Shown here one piece after another: positions 1 through 6,641 of a DNA stretch of 31,500 nt. Every line of letters starts with the position of its first letter. The first letter of the stretch is position 1. The notes under the pieces are model-generated. The model did not search any database. It was not told the origin of the DNA and was given only the letters and a program-made list of their open reading frames with translations. The stretch is from VFBF01 sp034440275. GTDB taxonomy: Bacteria > Pseudomonadota > Alphaproteobacteria > Caulobacterales > Aquidulcibacteraceae. The stretch lies in the NCBI GenBank assembly GCA_034440275.1, contig JAWXBS010000122.1, forward strand, positions 1-31,500. The letters are read 5' to 3'. A program made the position numbers and the translations under genes.

Positions 1-75
1 GCCAGCGCGCAACTCGTGCTGGAAAACATGCGCCGGCATTTTGCGGGCGAGGCGCTCGCGACGCGGGTGGTTTGA
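1..75 (+). CDS. C-terminal end of a probable D-2-hydroxyacid dehydrogenase (partial)
   Basis: Only the last 24 codons are in the window, ending at TGA 73-75. The residues read VLENMRRHFAGEALATRVV. This resembles the usual tail of NAD(P)-dependent D-isomer 2-hydroxyacid dehydrogenases (glyoxylate/hydroxypyruvate reductase type), where a helix of the form 'ENLRxFFAGxPLxTxV' closes the protein. No catalytic residue is visible, so the call rests on this tail pattern alone. The gene runs toward tolB (convergent), and an inverted-repeat element fills the gap between them. Confidence 0.5.
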   Translation, partial: ASAQLVLENMRRHFAGEALATRVV

Positions 76-76
76 A

Positions 77-224
77 AACCCTCTCCCGCCGGCGGGAGAG
101 GGATATGCGAACGAAGTGAGCGAGGGTGAGGGGCCGTGAGACGACAGAGCTCATGCGTCTTACCGGCCCTCACCCTGACATCGCTGCGCTCAGTCTGTCC
201 CTCTCCCGCTGGCGGGAGAGGGTT
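77..224. repeat. Inverted-repeat intergenic element between convergent genes
   Basis: The two halves are imperfect reverse complements. Each end carries a self-complementary block (CCCTCTCCCGCCGGCGGGAG at about 79-98 and its near match at about 200-219), and the inner parts pair as GAGGGTGAGGGGCCG against CGGCCCTCACCCT. The whole could fold into one long hairpin or two terminal ones. It fills the gap between two stop codons, so it could end transcription from both sides. Related C-rich palindromes occur at 4108-4135 and, degenerate, near 30899-30928, so it looks like a dispersed intergenic repeat. Confidence 0.75.
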
Positions 225-229
225 GAGCA

Positions 230-1543
230 CTACGGCAACAACGGGCTCCACGCCGGGTCGCTCGCGTCGGCGGGCGTCGTCACCTGACGCAGGTTCTGAC
301 CCGTGAGATCGGCGCTCCAGAGTTTCGGGCCCGCGCCCGGACGCGCTTCGCGGAAGAACATGATCACGCGGCCGTTGGGCGACCACGTCGGGCCTTCGTC
401 GAGATAGGCGTCCGACAACATACGCTCGCCCGAACCGTCGGGACGCATCACGCCGATGCCGAAGCGACCGCCCACCTGCTTTGTGAAGGCGATGAGATCG
501 CCGCGCGGGGACCACACGGGCGTGGTGTAGCTGCCGCCGCCGCCGGAAATGCGCTGCACGTTCGAGCCGTCGGCGCCCATGGTGTAGAGCTGGCGCGAGC
601 CGCCGCGATCGGAGTTGAAGACGATCTGGTCGCCCTCTTTCGAATAGGATGGCGAGGTGTCGATGGACGGATTGTTCGTCAGCCGCTGGGTGGCGCGCGA
701 GCGCAGGTCCATGCGGAAGATTTCCGAATTGCCGCCGAGATCGAGCGTCATCACCACGCTGTCGCCCTTCGGCGAGAAGCGCGGCGCGTAGCTCATGCCC
801 TGGAAGTCGCCGAGCACTTCGCGACGGCCCGTCTCGATATTGTAGAGAAAGACCTTCGGACGCCCCGTCTCGAAGGACATGAAGGTGATCTGCTGCGCCG
901 TCGGCGAGAAGCGTGGCGTGATCACCTGCGCGGCGCCGGTCGGCAGGATGGACGGATTGGCGCCGTCCTGGTCCATGATCATCAACTGCTTCACGCGCCG
1001 CGCGCCGCGCGGGCCGCTCTCGGAGACGAACACGACGCGCGTGTCGAAATACCCGTCCTCGCCGGTGAGACGCTTGTAGAGGGCGTCGGAAATCTTGTGC
1101 GCGATGCGGCGCCAGTTCTCCGGAGTCGTGGCGTAGAAGCTCGCCAGCGCTTCGCTTTCACCGAACACGTCCCATAGGCGGAACTCGATGCGCAGACGCC
1201 CGTCCGGCATCAGCGTGGACTGGCCGATCACCAGCGCCTGCGCCTGCGTCACCTTCCAGTCGCCGAAGCGCGGCTGGGTGTTCACGTCCGGCACTTGCTG
1301 CAGATAGGCGGCGGGATCGACGACGCGGAACAGGCCCGAGCGCGTGAGGTTGGCGCGGATGACTTCCGAGACCTGACGTCCCACGCCCACTTCCTGCGCC
1401 TGCGTGCCGATGAAATCGGGGATCGCGATCGGCATCGGGTTCAGATGACCGCGCGTGATGTCGATCTCGATCTCGGCGTGCGCGGCCGACGGGGCCATCA
1501 CCGCCGTCGCTAAACAAAGCGCAATCATCCGCCAGAATTTCAT
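230..1543 (-). CDS. tolB: Tol-Pal system translocation protein TolB
   Basis: Periplasmic TolB, 437 aa with the chosen start. In the Tol-Pal machine it connects the inner-membrane TolQRA motor to the lipoprotein Pal at the outer membrane. A signal peptide covers about residues 1-23 (MKFWRM... ending SAAHA). An N-terminal domain follows, then a beta-propeller with repeated 'FSPxGD / WSPxG / YSxEGDQIVFNSDRGG' blades, ending SPLLP. I chose the ATG at 1543 because GGAG lies six bases upstream and the signal peptide then starts cleanly. An in-frame ATG at 1594 would add 17 residues; it overlaps the tolA stop as ATGA but has no visible ribosome site. It is the last gene of the ybgC-tolQRAB run. The usual next gene, pal, is absent, since the downstream gene is convergent. 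Confidence 0.96.
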   Translation of the reverse strand: MKFWRMIALCLATAVMAPSAAHAEIEIDITRGHLNPMPIAIPDFIGTQAQEVGVGRQVSEVIRANLTRSGLFRVVDPAAYLQQVPDVNTQPRFGDWKVTQAQALVIGQSTLMPDGRLRIEFRLWDVFGESEALASFYATTPENWRRIAHKISDALYKRLTGEDGYFDTRVVFVSESGPRGARRVKQLMIMDQDGANPSILPTGAAQVITPRFSPTAQQITFMSFETGRPKVFLYNIETGRREVLGDFQGMSYAPRFSPKGDSVVMTLDLGGNSEIFRMDLRSRATQRLTNNPSIDTSPSYSKEGDQIVFNSDRGGSRQLYTMGADGSNVQRISGGGGSYTTPVWSPRGDLIAFTKQVGGRFGIGVMRPDGSGERMLSDAYLDEGPTWSPNGRVIMFFREARPGAGPKLWSADLTGQNLRQVTTPADASDPAWSPLLP

Positions 1544-1590
1544 CGCGTGCTCCGAACCGCTTCTTGTTGGCCGTCTTAGCGGCTTTTGCG

Positions 1591-2316
1591 TCATCTATCG
1601 TAGAAATTGATCGTGAATGTGGCCCGCCGCGTCCGGTCCGGCGCCACGGGCAGCGGTTCCGAGGTCAGGATGGCCCGCAGGGACCGGTCGATGGCCACGC
1701 GCATGTAGGGATCGGACGCCGGCAGGCTGGAGCGGATCACGCGCGGCGATTCCGCGAGGCTGCCGTCGGCGTTGAGCCGGATCTGGATCGTCACGCGCAG
1801 CCGCTCATAGTCCGGCAGGTCGACGAATTTCTGGCGGTTGCGCTCGATGGCGGAGCGGATGGCGTCGGCCTCCGATGCGGTGACCTCCGTGCCCGCGCCC
1901 GCCGCGTTGCGCGCGTTCGGGCCGGTCTCGGCGTCGCTCGTCGAGGCGGTCTGTCCCTTCTCCTTCTTGGAGCGGTCGATCAGCGCGGCGATGTCGTTGA
2001 GATCCGTCACCGGGCGGCGCGGCTCGTCTTTTTTCTTCTGCTTCGAGCGCGGATCGTTGATCGCTTCGGGCGCTTCCGGCGTCGGCGGCGCCATCGACTG
2101 CGGCGCGCCTTCGGGCGTCAGTTCGGCCTCTTCGGCTGGGTTTTCCGGCGGCGGCGGCGCGATGGCCGAGACGTTTGTGATGTCGCCGATGACGATGTCG
2201 ATCGGCACGATGGCGCTGGGCTCGGGGAGATCGCGGTCCTTGTCCGGCCAGGCGAGCAGCGTCGCCGCCGCGATCAACGCGTGCGTGACGAGCGAGCCGA
2301 TCCAGCCAGCGCGCAT
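1591..2316 (-). CDS. tolA: TolA-like energy-transducing protein
   Basis: 241 aa, between tolR and tolB. Residues about 5-23 (IGSLVTHALIAAATLLAW) form a single membrane anchor. A proline- and glutamate-rich stretch follows (APPPPENPAEEAELTPEGAP), then a charged segment (RSKQKKKDEPRR). The C-terminal domain, about 150-241, has the TonB/TolA-C look (YERLRVTIQIRLNADGSLAESPRV...RRATFTINFYDR). TolA carries proton-motive energy from TolQR across the periplasm to TolB/Pal. The linker is much shorter than the long alpha-helical domain II of enterobacterial TolA, as is common in alphaproteobacteria. Five bases separate it from tolR. Its stop overlaps the alternative tolB start. The position and the terminal domain make the assignment firm. 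Confidence 0.9.
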   Translation of the reverse strand: MRAGWIGSLVTHALIAAATLLAWPDKDRDLPEPSAIVPIDIVIGDITNVSAIAPPPPENPAEEAELTPEGAPQSMAPPTPEAPEAINDPRSKQKKKDEPRRPVTDLNDIAALIDRSKKEKGQTASTSDAETGPNARNAAGAGTEVTASEADAIRSAIERNRQKFVDLPDYERLRVTIQIRLNADGSLAESPRVIRSSLPASDPYMRVAIDRSLRAILTSEPLPVAPDRTRRATFTINFYDR

Positions 2317-2321
2317 CCCAG

Positions 2322-2795
2322 CTATTCTTTCTTGGCCGGTTTTTGTTGACCGGACGTCTGATCGAGCGTGGCGGTCACGAGCCCGATATTGCGGTAGCCG
2401 GCGACGTTGATCTTGGCCATCACACGCGCCACAGCGCCGTAGTTCGACGCTTCATCGGCGCGGATGAAGATGCGGCTCTGGTAGCCTTCCTTCGCCAGCG
2501 CTTCGAGACGCGGCAGCAACTGGTCTTCCGCCGTCTCCGCTTCCTGCAGGAACACCGCACCGTCCGCGCGGATGGAGATCGTCAGCGGCGCCTCCTCGGC
2601 GCTCAGCTGTTTGGCTTCCGTTTTCGGCAGATCGAGCGGAATGCCCACGGTGAGCAAGGGGGCAGCCACCATGAACACGATCAGCAGCACCAGCATCACG
2701 TCCACGAACGGCGTGACGTTGATTTCCGCGATCCGGCCGGAACGGCGATGCCTGCCCCGCGATCGCCGTCCGCCGCCGGCGAGACCCGCCGCCAT
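2322..2795 (-). CDS. tolR: Protein TolR (ExbD/TolR family)
   Basis: 157 aa. A basic cytoplasmic N-terminus (RRSRGRHRRSGR) is followed by the family signature EINVTPFVDVMLVLLIVFMV, which is the single membrane helix. Asp32 inside it matches the protonatable aspartate of ExbD/TolR. The periplasmic domain, about 50-150, includes 'LPKTEAKQLSAEEAPLTISIRADGAVFL' split over strands. With TolQ it forms the proton channel that drives TolA. The start overlaps the tolQ stop by one base (TGATG), which indicates translational coupling. The last residues are lysine-rich (QQKPAKKE). Confidence 0.96.
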   Translation of the reverse strand: MAAGLAGGGRRSRGRHRRSGRIAEINVTPFVDVMLVLLIVFMVAAPLLTVGIPLDLPKTEAKQLSAEEAPLTISIRADGAVFLQEAETAEDQLLPRLEALAKEGYQSRIFIRADEASNYGAVARVMAKINVAGYRNIGLVTATLDQTSGQQKPAKKE

Positions 2796-3484
2796 CAGAC
2801 GCGCTCGCTGGCGCGACGCGAGAAGCGCGCGGCGACTTCGTCGGTGAAGCTCTCAAGACGATCGGCGAGACGATCGAGATCGCCCGCGAACTTGTTGTAG
2901 AAGATGACCGCCGGGATCGCGGCCGCGAGGCCGAGCGCGGTGGCGATGAGCGCTTCGGCGATGCCGGGCGCGACGACCGTGAGATCGGTCTGCTTGTTCG
3001 ACGCGATCGAAGTGAAGCTGTTCATGATGCCCCACACCGTGCCGAAAAGGCCGATGAAAGGCGTGGACGCGGCGATCGTCGCCAGCACCGGCAGGCCGCG
3101 GCCCGCGCGGGTGAGTTCGCGTTGCACGGCGGCGCCCATCAGGCGGTCGGCCCGCTCCTGCGCCATCTGCACGTGCGCGGGCGTCGCCATCATGCGTTCG
3201 GCGTCACGCCACTCGCGCGCGCCCGCTGCGAACACCCGCGCCATCGCCGCGCCCGGTTTGTCGCTGCCACGGTCATCGAGATCGGCCACGTCGCGGCCCG
3301 ACCAGAACGCCTTCTCGAATTCCCGCGATCGGTTTTCCAGCTCGCCGAACTGGCCCCACTTGTCGAAGGCCACCGTCCACGACCACAGCGACGCGATCAC
3401 GAGCAGCGCCATGATGACCTGCACCACGGGGTCCGCGTTCGCGATCAGGCTGACGATGGACAGATTCTGGACCGCCGGTTCCAT
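2795..3484 (-). CDS. tolQ: Protein TolQ (MotA/TolQ/ExbB family)
   Basis: 229 aa inner-membrane protein with three expected membrane segments: about 18-38 (VIMALLVIASLWSWTVAF), and the pair in 'PFIGLFGTVWGIMNSFTSIA' and 'GIAEALIATALGLAAAIPAV'. The last two carry the family's conserved GTVWGI and GIAEAL blocks. With TolR it builds the proton-powered stator. A GGGAG ribosome site lies about five bases before the ATG. The leader contains a small perfect hairpin, CGGCGG-N4-CCGCCG (3504-3519), close to the ribosome site. It follows ybgC by 158 bases. Confidence 0.96.
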   Translation of the reverse strand: MEPAVQNLSIVSLIANADPVVQVIMALLVIASLWSWTVAFDKWGQFGELENRSREFEKAFWSGRDVADLDDRGSDKPGAAMARVFAAGAREWRDAERMMATPAHVQMAQERADRLMGAAVQRELTRAGRGLPVLATIAASTPFIGLFGTVWGIMNSFTSIASNKQTDLTVVAPGIAEALIATALGLAAAIPAVIFYNKFAGDLDRLADRLESFTDEVAARFSRRASERV

Positions 3485-3642
3485 GCACGCTCCCGTAATG
3501 TGACGGCGGTTCTCCGCCGCGCCAATTCACCGCGAAACCCTCGGTTTCCCGGCGTCGCCCTGATCGTTGGGGCCCCAGACGATACCCGCCATACGTTATC
3601 AGGCCCGCCTTAGGCCCCAATAGTTTGACGAAAAGTGGACTC
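3485..3642 (-). other. ybgC-tolQ intergenic leader with a small hairpin
   Basis: 158 bases between ybgC and tolQ on the minus strand. A perfect 6-bp stem with a 4-base loop is seen at 3504-3519, 20 bases upstream of the tolQ ATG. No T-rich run follows it on the minus strand, so it is not a typical terminator. A secondary promoter for tolQRAB is possible here, but I see no convincing -35/-10 pair. Confidence 0.3.
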
Positions 3643-4089
3643 TCAGGGCTCCAGATACGGCTGAAGCCGCTGCAAGAGCAGGACCGGCGGCTTTTTCGGG
3701 CGCCCGTTGAGGGCGATGCAGCAGGCCTCGACCGCCGCCGTGGCAAGGACCTCTTCCCCGCGCTTCAGAGTCTGGGAGATGAAGATCCGGGGACCTTTGA
3801 CCCGGTCATAGGTCGAAACCACCACCAGGGCGTCATCGATCCGGGCAGGTTTCACGAAATCGAGGGTGATCCGGTTCACCGCGAAGGCCGTGGGGGCGTC
3901 GCCGTCCAGCAGTTCCGTGTGGGACACCCCCGCCAGCCGGAGGTAGTCCGACCGGCCCCGCTCGAAATAGCGCAGATAGTTGGCGTGATAGACGACGCCG
4001 GAGAAGTCCGTGTCCTCGTAATAGATGCGCACCGGCAGGAAATGCGCCCGCCCCTCGAACCGGCCGGCGGTGGGAAGATCGATGGTCAT
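3643..4089 (-). CDS. ybgC: Acyl-CoA thioesterase YbgC (hot-dog fold, Tol-Pal associated)
   Basis: 148 aa. The 4-hydroxybenzoyl-CoA thioesterase signature is visible at about residues 21-42 (RIYYEDTDFSGVVYHANYLR), holding the catalytic aspartate and the following histidine, with 'YFERGRSDYLR' next. Members hydrolyse acyl-CoA thioesters in the cytoplasm. The gene classically opens tol-pal operons, and here it precedes tolQ. The ATG at 4089 is the first start in frame with the conserved N-terminal strand (VRIYYEDTD). The upstream gap to the divergent 164-aa gene holds a perfect palindrome (4108-4135). Confidence 0.94.
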   Translation of the reverse strand: MTIDLPTAGRFEGRAHFLPVRIYYEDTDFSGVVYHANYLRYFERGRSDYLRLAGVSHTELLDGDAPTAFAVNRITLDFVKPARIDDALVVVSTYDRVKGPRIFISQTLKRGEEVLATAAVEACCIALNGRPKKPPVLLLQRLQPYLEP

Positions 4090-4107
4090 GGGCGGGTTCT
4101 AACATCT

Positions 4108-4135
4108 CCCTTCTCCCCCGCGAGGGGGAGAAGGG
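4108..4135. repeat. Perfect 12-bp-arm palindrome upstream of ybgC
   Basis: CCCTTCTCCCCC, a GCGA loop, and its exact complement. It sits 18 bases upstream of the ybgC start codon and just outside the conserved leader of the divergent gene. Its sequence is related to the C-rich palindromes of the 77-224 element. It may be an insulating or terminating hairpin, or a decayed dispersed repeat. Confidence 0.7.
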
Positions 4136-4147
4136 TTGTTCGCGCCG

Positions 4148-4374
4148 CATTGCCGAAAATTAGGAGGATTCCCGAGTCGGGTTTCCCTCGCGATGAGGAC
4201 CGCCGGCGCCTCGCCGGCAAACCGCTTCCCCTTGGCGCACATGGTTGCCGGCGAGGGCGCCGGCGGTCCTTTCCAGAAAAATCAGCGATTCAATCCGACC
4301 GGGTCCGGAGCTGAGTCATGCTGTCCCTCACGTCGCGCCGGAATGGTTCCGGGGCCACGAAGAGGAGAGACGCC
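4148..4374 (+). promoter_or_regulatory. Structured leader of the 164-aa gene, copy 1
   Basis: In order this leader holds: block A CATTGCCGAAAATT (4148-4161); a small hairpin CCCGAGTCGGG (4171-4181); TCCCTCGC (4184-4191); a large hairpin with arms 4196-4220 and 4245-4270 (25 against 26 bases, one bulge) whose 24-base loop holds TTGGCGCACA (4232-4241); block C CAATCCGACCGGGTC (4291-4305); ATGGTTCCG (4343-4351); and CGAAGAGGAGAG (4358-4369), the ribosome site. The same ordered parts lie upstream of the related gene at 28177-28671, with distances to the ATG differing by at most about one base. The hairpin arms differ in sequence but both pair. A regulatory RNA leader is inferred; the promoter itself is not identified. 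Confidence 0.65.
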
Positions 4375-4869
4375 ATGCAGATCATCAGACCCCGCGATTT
4401 CAGTCGCGAAATCGCCGACGCGCTGGCGAATCTCCGTCTGTGGTTTCTCTCTGTCGTCGAATGGATCGCCGAATTTGCGCCGCTGCCGCGTGAGGCGCGG
4501 CTGTGGCTGCAACGACAGCTGATCGACACGCGGCGCGAACTGCGCGTGATGCTCGCGGCCGCCATCGTGTCGCGCATGCGGATCGTTGAGCGACCGCATC
4601 GCAGGTCGCATCGACGCCGCATGCCGCCCGGCTTCCGCTGGGCGCATCGCTGCGCGCCGGCCGTGCGCTTCTTCACGCGCGGCATTCGCCTGCGCACGCT
4701 CGCGGACATGCGCCGCGCGCTCGATGATTTCGACGCGATCGCGACGCGCGCCGTTGCACGGCTTCCCGCAGACCTGCGCGGCGGCGTGCTTGTGATGACG
4801 TTTGCGCGAAAGAGGGCGGCTTCGCCGCTCACCATCGCACCCGCCCCAGAAGCCGCAGACACGTCATGA
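4375..4869 (+). CDS. Unrecognised basic protein, dispersed paralogue 1
   Basis: 164 aa, strongly arginine-rich. I do not recognise a domain. The start at 4375 (MQIIRPRDF) has AGGAGAG five bases upstream and matches the start of the second copy (MQVARPL), also 164 aa. Residues 15-68 look like amphipathic helices (LRLWFLSVVEWIAEFA). 72-92 is a basic linker. The best-conserved core is about 97-131 (FFTRGIRLRT, MRRALDDFD, ARLP); I count 21 of 36 identical positions with copy 2 there. Both proteins end in EAADTS. The hydrophobic C-terminal segment of copy 2 is interrupted here by ARKRA. The stop forms TCATGAT, so an ATG overlaps it, but the same word follows copy 2, so coupling to the downstream exporter is doubtful. 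Confidence 0.8.
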   Translation: MQIIRPRDFSREIADALANLRLWFLSVVEWIAEFAPLPREARLWLQRQLIDTRRELRVMLAAAIVSRMRIVERPHRRSHRRRMPPGFRWAHRCAPAVRFFTRGIRLRTLADMRRALDDFDAIATRAVARLPADLRGGVLVMTFARKRAASPLTIAPAPEAADTS

Positions 4870-5003
4870 TCCGTGACACGATCGTTCCCGGATTACGGTA
4901 TTTCATCCACGCGAGAGTCCCCGGACTCTGGCGGCGCCGGCGCATGACCGCGATGCGCCATGCGCTCTTGACCCCTCCTCCGGCGCGCCGCTTTGTCAGC
5001 GCC

Positions 5004-5945
5004 ATGAGCGGCCACCACCACCACGGTCAAGGTCATGACCATCACGGACATGACCACGCGCACGCCGCGCCCGATCTCGCCTCGCCCACCGGGGCGCGGA
5101 CCTATGGCGTGGCCCTGGTCATCAACCTCGTCTTCGTGGTCATCCAGACGGCGGCGGGGTTCTTTGCCAATTCGACGGCGCTGCTGGCCGACGCCACACA
5201 CAATCTCTCCGACGTTCTGGGCCTCGCGCTCGCCGGTGGGGCGGCCTGGCTCGCAACCCGGGCGGCCACGACCCGGCGGACCTACGGCTTCGGCAAGGCC
5301 GGCGTGCTGGCCGCTTTGGGAAATGCGCTGCTGCTTGTGGCCGCTTCCGGCGCCATCGGCTGGGAGGCGTTGCGCCGTTTTGCATCACCCGAGTCAGTCG
5401 CGCCGATGATCGTCATGGCCACCGCCGCCGCCGGCATCGTGGTGAACGGCGGCACGGCGCTCATGTTCGCGCGGAGCGGAAAAGGCGACATCAACGCCCG
5501 CGGCGCCTTCCTCCACCTGATGGCGGACGCAGCGGTTTCGGCGGGCGTCATCATCGCCGGCGCCCTGATCTTGCTGACGGGAAAGAGCTGGATCGACCCG
5601 CTCGCGAGCCTCGTGGTGGTCGTGGTGATTCTCTGGGGCACGTGGGGGCTTTTGAAGGACTCCCTCGACCTCGCCATGGACGCGGCCCCGCAGGGCATCG
5701 ACGTCGCCGCAGTGCGCAGGAAGCTCTCCGGATTGCCCGGCGTTGCTGCAGTGCACGATCTCCATGTCTGGGCCATGAGCGCGACCGAACCGGCGCTGAC
5801 CGCCCACCTCGTTCTGCCCGAAGGCGGGGGCGACGATTTCCTCAACGCCGCCGAGGACGAACTCCGCGCCGCCTTCGGCATCACCCACGTCACCCTCCAG
5901 ATCGAGCGCGCCCACCGCGCGCCATGCGCCCACGCCCATGTCTAA
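5004..5945 (+). CDS. Cation diffusion facilitator (CDF) family metal exporter
   Basis: 313 aa from the ATG at 5004. It opens with a histidine-rich metal-binding stretch (MSGHHHHGQGHDHHGHDHAH), followed by six predicted membrane helices. The transport-site motifs are visible: ADATHNLSD in helix 2 and HLMADAAVS in helix 5. A cytoplasmic C-terminal domain follows, with LPGVAAVHDLHVWAMS. The family exports Zn2+ or similar divalent ions by H+ antiport across the inner membrane; the exact metal cannot be read. The frame stays open to an ATG at 4866 overlapping the preceding stop, but those 46 residues look non-family and arginine-rich, so I took the His-rich start. It overlaps the acetyltransferase gene by eight bases. 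Confidence 0.9.
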   Translation: MSGHHHHGQGHDHHGHDHAHAAPDLASPTGARTYGVALVINLVFVVIQTAAGFFANSTALLADATHNLSDVLGLALAGGAAWLATRAATTRRTYGFGKAGVLAALGNALLLVAASGAIGWEALRRFASPESVAPMIVMATAAAGIVVNGGTALMFARSGKGDINARGAFLHLMADAAVSAGVIIAGALILLTGKSWIDPLASLVVVVVILWGTWGLLKDSLDLAMDAAPQGIDVAAVRRKLSGLPGVAAVHDLHVWAMSATEPALTAHLVLPEGGGDDFLNAAEDELRAAFGITHVTLQIERAHRAPCAHAHV

Positions 5946-6504
5946 AAACCCAAGCAAACCAGCGTCCGACAAGACCCGCATCATGGTCCGCCCCTGCTTC
6001 GAGCATGACATCGAACAGGTCGCGATGATCTACGCGCACCACGTCACCACCGGCACGGGCACCTTCGAGACCACGCCCCCGCCCGTGCGGGAGATGAAAG
6101 AGCGTTGGACGAAGGTCGTCACGCGCGGCTGGCCGTACATGGTCGCGAGCCCGCAGGAAGACCCCTCGCGCATCGTCGGCTTCGCATATGCACAACAGTT
6201 CCGCGACCGCGCCGCCTACGCCCATGCCTTCGAGGATTCGGTCTACGTCGCGCCCGGCTGGGAAAGACGCGGCGTCGGCGTCGCGCTGCTCGGCACATTG
6301 CTCAAGGAGCTGCAGTCGCTCGACTGTCGCCAGGTCATCGCCGTGATCGGCGATTCAGCGAACGCGGCCTCGATCGCGCTGCACGCGAAGGCGGGCTTCA
6401 GCCACGTCGGCACGCTCTGGAACGTCGGCTGGAAGTTCGGACGCTGGCTCGATGTCGTAATGATGCAACGGGAATTGCCCCCCACTGACGAAAATCGCCA
6501 TTAA
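5938..6504 (+). CDS. GNAT-family N-acetyltransferase (phosphinothricin acetyltransferase-like)
   Basis: 188 aa. The acetyl-CoA site is seen as VYVAPGWERRGVGVALL (about 101-117). The N-terminal 'VRPCFEHDIEQVAMIYAHHVTTGTGTFE' and the C-terminal 'LHAKAGFSHVGTLWNVGWKFGRWLDVV' are typical of the PAT/BAR and L-amino-acid N-acetyltransferase branch. These enzymes acetylate the alpha-amino group of glutamate-like compounds; the substrate here is unknown. It overlaps the exporter by eight bases, so the two are probably co-transcribed. About 20 residues precede the domain. Confidence 0.88.
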   Translation: MSKNPSKPASDKTRIMVRPCFEHDIEQVAMIYAHHVTTGTGTFETTPPPVREMKERWTKVVTRGWPYMVASPQEDPSRIVGFAYAQQFRDRAAYAHAFEDSVYVAPGWERRGVGVALLGTLLKELQSLDCRQVIAVIGDSANAASIALHAKAGFSHVGTLWNVGWKFGRWLDVVMMQRELPPTDENRH

Positions 6505-6641
6505 CGAACCTTAGCGCTGGCAAGGGCACGCATGATGCATAGAATGGCGTGAGACGCAGAGTCGCGACCACGACATCTTGACGAACTGAGGAACCTTTCG
6601 CGGCAACATTTCGTTAACCCTGTGAGCGCACGCTTTAGGGC

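Noticed and set aside
6578..6606. TTGACG as a -35 box before the secreted protein gene
   Set aside because: No acceptable -10 sequence at 16-18 bases; too weak to annotate.
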